Positions 51,088 through 58,784 of a stretch of 64,000 nucleotides of DNA are shown here, one piece after another. The number at the start of each line of letters is the position of its first letter. Position 1 is the first letter of the stretch. The notes below the pieces were generated by a model. It was not told the origin of the DNA and ran no database searches. It saw only the letters and a program-made list of their open reading frames with translations. This DNA comes from Steroidobacteraceae bacterium (GTDB lineage Bacteria; Pseudomonadota; Gammaproteobacteria; Steroidobacterales; Steroidobacteraceae). Made by a program: the position numbers and the translations under genes. Location: the NCBI GenBank assembly GCA_025451845.1, contig JANWJS010000023.1, forward strand, positions 1 through 64,000. Reading direction: 5' to 3'.

Positions 51088-53887
51088 CTGACATCAGCTC
51101 TGTCTTGCCATAGCGCGCCGGATCGAGCTGCGCGAGTGCAGCGAAGCTCTTGCGGACCCACTCGTCGTAAACGCCCTGACTGGCTCGCGCCGCATTCCCG
51201 CCGTAAACCTTGATGGCCTGCTCTTCGAAGGGAAACACCTGATCCTCGAGCAGGGAGTTGTATTCGTCGAGCTCCTGAGCGGTCAGGTGACGCGGCCGCT
51301 CGGAGGCGAGGACATCGTTGGCCAGAGTCTGATAGAGACCAGCCATCTCGTAAGTTGCTGCCGTGGTGACCTCGGCGACGCCATATGCCGCTGCCACCCG
51401 GTAAGCTGCCATCGCACGCTGCATGGCTCTGCGCTTGGCTTTGAGGGTCCGAGCGAGCGGCAGAGTCAGGCGGATGGAGCGGAACTCGTCCCGCGGCTCC
51501 CCGGCGAGCGCGAGTTGTGCCTTGGCGGCGAGGTAATGTGTTCGTGGCGTGCGCTGCGTGCCGGCTTCGGCGTCAGCCTTGACGATCTCGCGATACCACC
51601 GATCGCGGCCCGTCAGGTCATCCCCCTCGAGGGCATAGTCGGCCAGCTGCTGGCGCTCCTCCTGCGCATCCGTGAGCGGCGCGGGGTACCGCGATATGAG
51701 CTCCTCCAGCACCGCCGTCGCCCGGGGGACATCGTGGGCCTGCGCATAGAGATCCGCCGCGCGGCGCAGCGCCTCCTTCCTGACGGCCGGCGTCTGCGCA
51801 GGCGACGCGGCGATCGTTTCGAACTGTTGCGCCGCCTGCATGGGCTGGTTGGCGCCTGCATACGCCACGGCCAACTTGTCGTCGACGTCGGCGGAAAGAG
51901 TGTGGTGAGGGAAGCGTCCGCGGAAGTCCTGCAGCACTTGGATCGCGCGGGGCCAGTCCTTCAGCCGGATGAGCTCCGCCGAGGCGTCATAGAGCGCAGT
52001 CGCGCAGATGGTCGACGCGGGGGCAACCTGCTCGACGCGTAGGAAATCCCGGACGGCTCCCTCGCCATCACCCGCCTGCCGCTGCGCGGCGCCCTGCCGG
52101 TACACCGCCGCGGCAATGCGCTCGGTGAGATCGGCGCTTGTTTTTGGATCCGAGGCTGCGAGTCCGCGCGCCTGGATGAAAGCGGGTTCCGCCGCGGCAA
52201 ACTTACCCTGGGTATAGTTCGCCTCACCGACGATGGTCCAGGCGATGCGCCGCTTGGCTGCATCGGCAGGCGGATTGCGCGCCAGGAGCATCCCGGCGAT
52301 CTGAACGGCCCGGGGCATGTCACCCGCGGCAAACACCGCCTCATCGGCGCGCGTCAGCACGCCGGCGCTGTCGGGATGATCCGGAAACGCCTGCGCGAAT
52401 TTGACGCCGGAATCGATGGCACGCCGCTTCAGGTCGCTCAGCGCACTGCCGGCCAGCCCCGCCTCGGCCTTCTCATACGCCGTCAACGCCGCGTAGCCCG
52501 CGCTCTCCGACTGAGGATTGCGTGGGTAGTCATACGCCGTATGCTCGTATTCCGTGGCGGCGTCTGCGTAATGCTGCGCAGCGAACAGAGCGTCGGCAAG
52601 GTGGTGATGCAACTGCGCAGCGTCGGGCGCCGCGGGGAACGAATCGAGGTATTCGCGATACCAGTGCGCCGCCTGCGCATAGTCGCGGACGTCGTGGGTG
52701 CGCTGCGCCAGCGCATGATCGTAGGTCGCGACATCTCTGAGATTCGTCTCGAGCTCCGCGACGACTTCCGGGTGATCCGCCCGCGCGCGCGTACGCCAGT
52801 AAGCGGAGTTGAACCCGTAGTGCTGCACGAAGTCGCGCTTCGCCTGGAAGACGAGCTGGCTGAAGCCTCCTTTGGAATAGGCTCGAATGGCCCGGTCCGC
52901 GAGGTCCGGCGCTGCATCCGATTGCGGATTGCCGTCGACGTAAGCCAGGTAGGTCGCGGCGGCATCCTGATAGCGTTGTTTCGCGACGTAGAGATCACCT
53001 AGGCGCGAATAGAGCAGCGAGTCGTAGGGCCGGCCGCCATAGTGGCCCACGAATCGATGGATCGACTGTGCGCCTGAGTCCTCGGAGAACGTGATGCTCA
53101 TGACGCGCAGGGAGTCCCCGACCAGCTCCCGGTCCGCCCGCCTGAGGTCGGTCAGCGGCCGGACGGTGCCGTCGGGTCCCAACAGCTCGCAGTCGAGCAG
53201 CTGCGCGAACAATGGCAGACCCTGCTTCGGCAGAGACTCCTTGTAGAGGGACCAGCCGCCCTTGTAGAGGCTCTGTACGTAATAGGGTGAAGCCGCGCCG
53301 CGGGCGATGACCGCCGCATAAGCCTGCTGCGCCTGCGGATACCGGCGGGCCGAGAAGAGCAGCTCGCCGCGCCGAAACTGCACTTCATCGAGGTCCTTGG
53401 CGCCGGGATAGCGCTGCACGATGAGATCGAGTGTATGCAGCGCCTGGTCCGGCTGGCCGGTGGTGTCATAGGCTCGCGCGAGCTGATACAGCACCTCGTC
53501 GTTGTGCTCGTAGTCGGGATAAATGGAGAGCAGCGTCGTATAGAGCTTGATGGCCTCGGCCCCGTTCATGTCGAGCGAGGACAGCTCGGTTTGCATGCGC
53601 TGCAGGTCACCGGCATCGAGATTCAGATCCCCCAGCCGGCGCATGGCTTCTGCGCGCAGCTTGGGATCGGTCACCTGCAGCGCGAGGAATTTCTGATAGC
53701 TTGCCATCGCGGTGGAGTCGCTGGCGCTGACCGTGCCTCCCGGCACCACCTGGACGGGATGGGATTCGAGGTCTTGGATGGTCGGCGCACCGGGAGAGTC
53801 GCTCCCCCGAGGCACGGCAATGGGACACAACGCCAACCACGCGGTCAGCACCCCGAGAAGCGCAATGATCGCGCGCGCGTGCCTCAC
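51065..53887 (-). CDS. Large exported TPR protein
   Basis: 940 residues. A signal peptide (IIALLGVLTAWLALCPIA) is followed by TPR-like helical hairpins over nearly the whole length. Examples: ALDLIVQRYPGAKDLDEVQFRRGELLFSARRYPQAQ (as HTLDLIVQRYPG.. FSARRYPQAQQAYAA), YDSLLYSRLGDLYVAKQRYQDAAATY, HHHLADALFAAQHYADAATEYEHTA and ALRRAADLYAQAHDVPRATAVLEELISRYP. Repeats of the YfiO/CpoB type bind peptidoglycan or lipoproteins. It overlaps the preceding TPR gene by 4 bp and the following TPR lipoprotein by 23 bp. It probably forms a long periplasmic or outer-membrane scaffold for the motor. Confidence 0.85.
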   Translation of the reverse strand: MRHARAIIALLGVLTAWLALCPIAVPRGSDSPGAPTIQDLESHPVQVVPGGTVSASDSTAMASYQKFLALQVTDPKLRAEAMRRLGDLNLDAGDLQRMQTELSSLDMNGAEAIKLYTTLLSIYPDYEHNDEVLYQLARAYDTTGQPDQALHTLDLIVQRYPGAKDLDEVQFRRGELLFSARRYPQAQQAYAAVIARGAASPYYVQSLYKGGWSLYKESLPKQGLPLFAQLLDCELLGPDGTVRPLTDLRRADRELVGDSLRVMSITFSEDSGAQSIHRFVGHYGGRPYDSLLYSRLGDLYVAKQRYQDAAATYLAYVDGNPQSDAAPDLADRAIRAYSKGGFSQLVFQAKRDFVQHYGFNSAYWRTRARADHPEVVAELETNLRDVATYDHALAQRTHDVRDYAQAAHWYREYLDSFPAAPDAAQLHHHLADALFAAQHYADAATEYEHTAYDYPRNPQSESAGYAALTAYEKAEAGLAGSALSDLKRRAIDSGVKFAQAFPDHPDSAGVLTRADEAVFAAGDMPRAVQIAGMLLARNPPADAAKRRIAWTIVGEANYTQGKFAAAEPAFIQARGLAASDPKTSADLTERIAAAVYRQGAAQRQAGDGEGAVRDFLRVEQVAPASTICATALYDASAELIRLKDWPRAIQVLQDFRGRFPHHTLSADVDDKLAVAYAGANQPMQAAQQFETIAASPAQTPAVRKEALRRAADLYAQAHDVPRATAVLEELISRYPAPLTDAQEERQQLADYALEGDDLTGRDRWYREIVKADAEAGTQRTPRTHYLAAKAQLALAGEPRDEFRSIRLTLPLARTLKAKRRAMQRAMAAYRVAAAYGVAEVTTAATYEMAGLYQTLANDVLASERPRHLTAQELDEYNSLLEDQVFPFEEQAIKVYGGNAARASQGVYDEWVRKSFAALAQLDPARYGKTELMSDVVTTLN

Positions 53888-55875
53888 GACTGTGGTAACC
53901 CGGGTGAGGCGGCGGGCCGTGGAGCGCCCGAGGATGTCTTGCCGCCGGTGCCGGAATGAGCGGCCTGATCGTAGAGTGTGGCGAGGGCGAACTGCGCCTG
54001 GACGCGGTAGCCCTGCAACCGCCTCTTCTGCTGCTCGAGATCATGGACGGCCAGTTCCGCGAGCGCGCGGCTCTGTGCCGTCTGCGCCGCCGCGAGCCGG
54101 ACCTGAAGAGCGCCGATGCGCTGCTGCAAGCCGCCCACCCGGCCCGCGAAATCGCCCGTCTCGATCGGCAGCGCCTGCTGTCCCGTATCGAGCTGCGTCC
54201 AGCGCTGCTGCGCCCGTGCCAGCCCGAGATCCAGATTGCGCAGCTCCTTGCGCTCGCTCCACGAGCGCGCCGCGAACTCCTGGTCCATCTGATAGAGCAA
54301 CACTCCCTTCACCAGGGCCAGGCGCTCGCGCAGCCTCATATAGGCCGGCGTGTCGGGATCGTGCGCGAGCTTCCCCTGATCGCGCTGCACGCGCGCCCAC
54401 AGCGCCGCCTGATCGGGAGTGGCCAACGCCGCTACGTCTCGAGTGCGGGACACCTGTTCCAGCCGGCCCGCCAGTGCGGCGCGCTGCTGCTGCAAGGTGT
54501 TGAGCTTGCCGGAAGTCAGCAGCGCCTCGACCCGGGGGAGACGCTCCGCGTAGGCGCGGCGGCGCGCCGCGATCATCTCCTGGAAAGCGTCCATGCTGGT
54601 GGACCACTCACCCAACATGCGTCCCATGAGCTTCAGATCGCGATAGTTCCTCAGTCCCTCCTGAAAGTCGGAGCCGGCAAACACCGTGTACAGGTAGTGC
54701 GATTCCGGATCATCCGGCACGCTGCCGAGCTGCCAGAACCAGCCGTAGCGCAACCGATCCGGCAGCGCGTCATCATCGAGCGGGTCGTTGCCGACGTCTC
54801 CGGAGGTAGCAGAGTCGCTTTCGCGGGCGAGGAGCTGCGCCAGGAGGCTCCCGCCGCGGATGCGGGCAATGGCCGAATCGATCCGCGCCGACTCCTCGTC
54901 ATAGGAGTGCAGCGCGGTGCGGTAGTACCGAGCGGCCTGTCCTGGCGCTTTCAGCTCGTAGAATGCGTACGGTACGGTCAGGTTCGCCTCTTGTACCGAT
55001 TCGTCGGATGCACCGCGCCCCCGCAGAGCCAGCCAGGGAGTGAGCGCGGCGCGGTAATTTCCACCAGCTGCGTCCGCCCAGCCCGCGCCGAGGAGTGCTT
55101 CGCCGGAGAAAGGCCCGTCGAGCCGTACGCGATCGAGCACTTCTCGCGCCTGAGCCGGCTGCCCGACCCGCAGGTAGGCGAGGCCCAGCGCCAGATTGGC
55201 GCGGTCCTTGAGGGCCAACATCTCGGGCGCAAGGGCGTACATGGTGCCCACGGTAGTGAGAACGGGCGCCGCTTCCGCGACCCTGCCCTGACGCACCAGC
55301 GCGATCCCGAGATTGAGCCGCGCATATGCCGTCCAGCCCTGTTGCGAGCCACGCCAGTTGCCGAGCAATTGGGCGGCCCGGTCGAACCGTCCCTCGCGCA
55401 TCCACACGTTGGCGAGCAGCAGCTCCTTCTGCGGCTCGAGCTCCGGCGACATACGCTCGCTGATCCGGGTCAGATCCCGCTCGGCCTCGGCGTACTGCCC
55501 GCGGGAATAGAGCGCCTGGCCGAGGTAGAGCCACGCGCGGTCGCGAACGCCCGTGGGAACATCGCTCGTCAGCAGCTCTTCGAACGAGCTGTCCGCCCGG
55601 TCGTACATCCCGAGCGAGAGATAGAGCCCGCCGAGCAAGAGGCGTGCGTCGGCGTCGTGATGGGGCAGCCCTTGCCAATGCTCGTACGCCAGGAGGCGCG
55701 TGGCCGCCTCGAAATCCTTGCCCTGGTAGTAATAGAAGAGCACGTCGCCATACGGCAGGTCGTGGATGCGCACCTCGGGCAGCGCCTCAGGGTCGTGCAG
55801 GCGAGCCGCGGCGGGTGCCGCTGCGGCGAGCAGCGTCACGACCGCGAGGACGCACAGGCACGCCGAGCGGACCAA
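53884..55875 (-). CDS. Exported TPR protein with coiled-coil C-terminus
   Basis: 663 residues with a signal peptide (ACLCVLAVVTLLAAAAPAAA). Residues 35-310 contain TPR repeats (ADARLLLGGLYLSLGMYDRADSSFEE, AWLYLGQALYSRGQYAEAERDL, LLANVWMREGRFDRAAQLL, LNLGIALVRQGRVAEAAPVL). The middle (330-450) is unassigned. The C-terminal 180 residues are long helices rich in Arg/Gln/Leu (LNTLQQQRAALAGRLEQV, LDLGLARAQQRWTQLD, VGGLQQRIGALQVRLAAAQTAQ), suggesting coiled coil. It starts 3 bp after the upstream gene. Together with the 940-residue protein it looks like the structural body of an envelope complex. Confidence 0.85.
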   Translation of the reverse strand: MVRSACLCVLAVVTLLAAAAPAAARLHDPEALPEVRIHDLPYGDVLFYYYQGKDFEAATRLLAYEHWQGLPHHDADARLLLGGLYLSLGMYDRADSSFEELLTSDVPTGVRDRAWLYLGQALYSRGQYAEAERDLTRISERMSPELEPQKELLLANVWMREGRFDRAAQLLGNWRGSQQGWTAYARLNLGIALVRQGRVAEAAPVLTTVGTMYALAPEMLALKDRANLALGLAYLRVGQPAQAREVLDRVRLDGPFSGEALLGAGWADAAGGNYRAALTPWLALRGRGASDESVQEANLTVPYAFYELKAPGQAARYYRTALHSYDEESARIDSAIARIRGGSLLAQLLARESDSATSGDVGNDPLDDDALPDRLRYGWFWQLGSVPDDPESHYLYTVFAGSDFQEGLRNYRDLKLMGRMLGEWSTSMDAFQEMIAARRRAYAERLPRVEALLTSGKLNTLQQQRAALAGRLEQVSRTRDVAALATPDQAALWARVQRDQGKLAHDPDTPAYMRLRERLALVKGVLLYQMDQEFAARSWSERKELRNLDLGLARAQQRWTQLDTGQQALPIETGDFAGRVGGLQQRIGALQVRLAAAQTAQSRALAELAVHDLEQQKRRLQGYRVQAQFALATLYDQAAHSGTGGKTSSGAPRPAASPGLPQS

Positions 55876-55878
55876 TTG

Positions 55879-56514
55879 TTACTCCCAGTCCTTGATCCGG
55901 AACTGCGGCTGCAGCTTGCGTTGCTCGTCGGTGATCGTGAGCTCGAGATACCGGGCGCCGATATCCTTCTGGAAATCCAGAGTGGCGCCGCGGGTGTAGT
56001 CGAGATTGTGCGGCCCCTTGCCGGTGAGGAAAGCCACGAGCTGGTGCTTGCCGACTTTCAGGTTGCCGACGTAAAGGCGCTGCACGCCGCCCTGCGTCAG
56101 CGCGTGGACCTCCCTTGGCGTATAGAGATAGTCGGCGACCTCCTTGCCGTCGATCTTGAGTTGCACCGAGTCGAGGGCGAAGAACGTCCCCGCGTCGATG
56201 GAAACGAACACGGCCACCTGGGTGTTGGCGGGATACAGCAACTCCTGCTCGAGCACGAAGAGATCGCGATTCAGGTCGAGTACGTCGCTTTTCAGCGACT
56301 GGACCTGCTCATCCACCGGCCCACCCTGCCCGGGAGCGGATTGGGGGGCAGCCGGCGGGACCGCGGCGGCGGTCGCGGGCGCCGTGGTCGGGGCGGTCTG
56401 AGCGAATGTGGGCGGCGCCGTCGCCAGGACACCGAGTCCGGCGAGCAAAACGAGTCTGGCGGTCAAACACCTGCCTGCCGGCCGGCGTGCGAGAGGCGAC
56501 GGGACTTCGGGCAT
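55879..56514 (-). CDS. Exported protein with small beta domain, unknown function
   Basis: 211 residues. A signal peptide (LTARLVLLAGLGVLATAPPTFA) precedes an Ala/Pro/Thr linker, then a short helical segment (VQSLKSDVLDLNRDLFVLEQELLY). The rest is beta-rich and regular (QVAVFVSIDAGTFFALDSVQLKIDGKEVADY.., RLYVGNLKVGKHQLVAFLTGKGPHNLDY, YLELTITDEQRKLQPQF). The pattern of a target-binding strand pair then GKHQLVAFLTG resembles PEGA-like or receptor-binding domains, but I recognise no family. It is 13 bp from the TlpA gene and 3 bp from the TPR gene, so it is clearly part of the complex. Confidence 0.75.
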   Translation of the reverse strand: MPEVPSPLARRPAGRCLTARLVLLAGLGVLATAPPTFAQTAPTTAPATAAAVPPAAPQSAPGQGGPVDEQVQSLKSDVLDLNRDLFVLEQELLYPANTQVAVFVSIDAGTFFALDSVQLKIDGKEVADYLYTPREVHALTQGGVQRLYVGNLKVGKHQLVAFLTGKGPHNLDYTRGATLDFQKDIGARYLELTITDEQRKLQPQFRIKDWE

Positions 56515-56527
56515 GGTTGTGGTCCGT

Positions 56528-57070
56528 TCATTCGGCTAGGAGCGTGCGCAGCTCATCCTCGCAGGCTCGGCGGTTCGTTTCATTGAAGTCGCGCACTACC
56601 TGACGAATTTTTCCATCGCGACCGATCAACACCGTCATCGGCAGGCTGTCGACGTCATACAGCCGGGCGACGGTCTTGGCCGGATCGAGCAGCAGCGGAA
56701 ATGTGACATGCGTCCCGCGCGCAAAGCTCAGGGCTCCCACCTGATCGTCCGCGACCTCCACCCCGTAGACGCGCAGTCCCTGCGCGCCGTAGCGGCCGAA
56801 GTCCTGCTGCAGAGCCGCGAGCTCCCCCCGGCAGGCATCACAGCCGACACCCCAGAACGAGATCACGACGACCTGGCCGATGTGCTCGGACAGGCGCACG
56901 TTGGGCCCGGCAAAGGCCCGCAGGGCAAAATCCGGTGCCGCAAGACCCGGTGCGGCGTGAATTCGGGCGGCGGGCGCCGGTAGGGTCCAGGCGATCGCCA
57001 GTGCGGCGGTCAGCGCGCCCCAAGCGGTCGAACGGCTGCGAAGGACACCCCGTTGTCGCTGGCCCGCCAT
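56528..57070 (-). CDS. TlpA-like periplasmic thioredoxin
   Basis: 180 residues. After a signal peptide (AWGALTAALAIAWTLPAPAA) comes a peroxiredoxin/TlpA fold: GLAAPDFALRAFAGPNVRLS, then VVVISFWGVGCDACRGELAAL with the active CxxC as CDAC. The cis-proline region is DVDSLPMTVLIGRDGKI. Such proteins reduce disulfides, for example in CxxCH apocytochromes before haem attachment. It is 1 bp from the Tat-exported gene and two haem-motif proteins are encoded upstream, so a maturation role within this operon is plausible (inference). Confidence 0.9.
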   Translation of the reverse strand: MAGQRQRGVLRSRSTAWGALTAALAIAWTLPAPAARIHAAPGLAAPDFALRAFAGPNVRLSEHIGQVVVISFWGVGCDACRGELAALQQDFGRYGAQGLRVYGVEVADDQVGALSFARGTHVTFPLLLDPAKTVARLYDVDSLPMTVLIGRDGKIRQVVRDFNETNRRACEDELRTLLAE

Positions 57071-57071
57071 G

Positions 57072-58760
57072 TCAGACGATCGGCGGGAAGGCGATGAGCG
57101 ACTGCTGATCGCTGCTCGAGCCTAGCCCCTGCTGCGGGAACGCGGTACCGAACGACCCCAGGAACTTGGTGTGCAGCGACAGATAATTGAGCACCACCAT
57201 CTCGACCAGCTGCACGACCGAGTTGGCCCCCGGGCTGGAGGTGCTCACGACCGAGCCGTCGGCGCTGAAATACCCGATCTGCTGGCTGGCGGCTCCTTTG
57301 AGCGGCGTCGTCCGGCCCTTCGGGTTGTAGAGAAGGAAGAAAGTCGACGCGACCGACGAAGAGTCGCCCTGCCACGCGAGCTTGTCGCGGCCGGCCGGCG
57401 TCGAATCCACCATGCTGCTCGAGGTGAGCGAGCCGTCGCTGAAGACATAGATCATGACGGGCGAGCCAAGGCGCTGAGCGTACTCCAGCACGGCACCGAT
57501 CAGCTGTCCGGCCTTGAAGTTACGTGTCTCGCCGGTCGCGCGCGTATTGTCGTGATAGTCGAACCCGCCGAGCGAGATAGTGCCCGCGCCCGCGAAGCCG
57601 TTCAACACGAGTTTCATGACCGTTGCCGTCATGGCGATGTCGTTGTCGCTGAAGTCCGAGGCGGTGAAGATCGGCGTTCCACCGCCGGTGATCTTCGAGT
57701 CCTGCCTGGGATCGAGGTCCGACGGATTGCCGAAGTTGGCCGAGTTGAAGGCCGCCTTGACGTAGTTGCAACGCACCTGGTTCTTGAGCTGCCCATCGGA
57801 CGCCGTGTCGGTGTACAGCTGCACTCCGGCGGCTCCGTTCGGCTCCGAGAGGACACCCGTGAAGGCGGCTGCGGGATCGGACGCGCTCGTGTCATAGAGG
57901 CCCTGGCCGGTCCCCAGATTCACGTCGCCGCTGCTGATGCGCGACTGCGTTTCCTGTATTTCCACGGAAAGCGCGTCGGCGCTCGCGCCGCCCGAGCTCA
58001 CCAGACCGATGGCATCGCTCGGCTGATCGATGGTGCTCGGCTGCAGAGCGGGGTTGATCGGAACACCGCCGAGATTCGGCGGCGCGACGGAGTTGCCGCC
58101 GGAGACCGTGGGCTCTGTGCCCACCAGCGTCAGCAGCGACCCGTTGGCGCCCACCCTCGCAATGCCGTACATGGGGTTGTGGGGATTGATGTTGGTGTCA
58201 TTTTCAGACAGCGCGGGGAACACCGCTCCGTTGGTGCCGGCAGCCGTCGCCGGGCTGGTGGCCTTCGAGAGGATGCCCCGCAGGATTGCCCCATCCGAAT
58301 GCCACAGGAGGCCGAGGGCACTGCTCACGAAGCCAGCCGCGCTCGGCACCATGTTACCCGGGACACCCATCTTGCCGTAGCCGGCGGTCGAGAGGAAATT
58401 CGCCTGTCCGCCCTGGACGCCCACGATCACCTCGGAGCCGACCAGATTGGCACCGCCGGCGAGGTCGAAGCAGATGAACGGGATCAGGCCGGCGCCGTTC
58501 GATATGGCGCACTGGGCCGTGCCATCGGCCGCTTTGCCCGTTGCCAGCGTCGCGATGTCCTGGTCGAGCGGTATGCCGCCCGCGCGCGCGTTGCCCGACT
58601 TCAGCAGCGCGCCGAGCCATGCCGGCGCCATGATCAGGCCAGAAGCGCCCATGAAGCCCGCAGAAAGCAGCTCGCGGCGCGTGACCGGACGCGGGTGGTT
58701 CTCGTGCAGGAGTGGCTCGTTCGGAGCGTGCGGACGGGGAGGCTTCTTGCGAATGAGCAT
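57072..58760 (-). CDS. Tat-exported DUF1501-like protein of unknown function
   Basis: 562 residues. The N-terminus HPRPVTRRELLSAGFMGASGL has a twin-arginine motif followed by a hydrophobic stretch, so the folded protein is probably exported by Tat. Recognisable blocks are ISNGAGLIPFICFDLAGGANLVGSEV and NFGNPSDLDPRQDS. GGFDYHDNTRATGETRNFKAGQLIGAVLEYAQRLG is most telling, because it resembles the C-terminal metal site of DUF1501 (sulfatase-superfamily) proteins that pair with cytochrome-type DUF1592/1549 proteins in planctomycetes. VMIYVFSDGSL closes that region. The gene is 24 bp after the LamG-haem gene, which repeats the pairing. The activity is unknown. Confidence 0.75.
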   Translation of the reverse strand: MLIRKKPPRPHAPNEPLLHENHPRPVTRRELLSAGFMGASGLIMAPAWLGALLKSGNARAGGIPLDQDIATLATGKAADGTAQCAISNGAGLIPFICFDLAGGANLVGSEVIVGVQGGQANFLSTAGYGKMGVPGNMVPSAAGFVSSALGLLWHSDGAILRGILSKATSPATAAGTNGAVFPALSENDTNINPHNPMYGIARVGANGSLLTLVGTEPTVSGGNSVAPPNLGGVPINPALQPSTIDQPSDAIGLVSSGGASADALSVEIQETQSRISSGDVNLGTGQGLYDTSASDPAAAFTGVLSEPNGAAGVQLYTDTASDGQLKNQVRCNYVKAAFNSANFGNPSDLDPRQDSKITGGGTPIFTASDFSDNDIAMTATVMKLVLNGFAGAGTISLGGFDYHDNTRATGETRNFKAGQLIGAVLEYAQRLGSPVMIYVFSDGSLTSSSMVDSTPAGRDKLAWQGDSSSVASTFFLLYNPKGRTTPLKGAASQQIGYFSADGSVVSTSSPGANSVVQLVEMVVLNYLSLHTKFLGSFGTAFPQQGLGSSSDQQSLIAFPPIV

Positions 58761-58784
58761 GGCGTGCGATCTCCTCGTGCGCGG

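Noticed and set aside
53956-56586. 876-codon plus-strand frame opposite the TPR genes
   Set aside because: Same explanation: the minus strand holds TPR and beta-rich proteins with signal peptides and operon spacing, while the plus frame is compositionally random.
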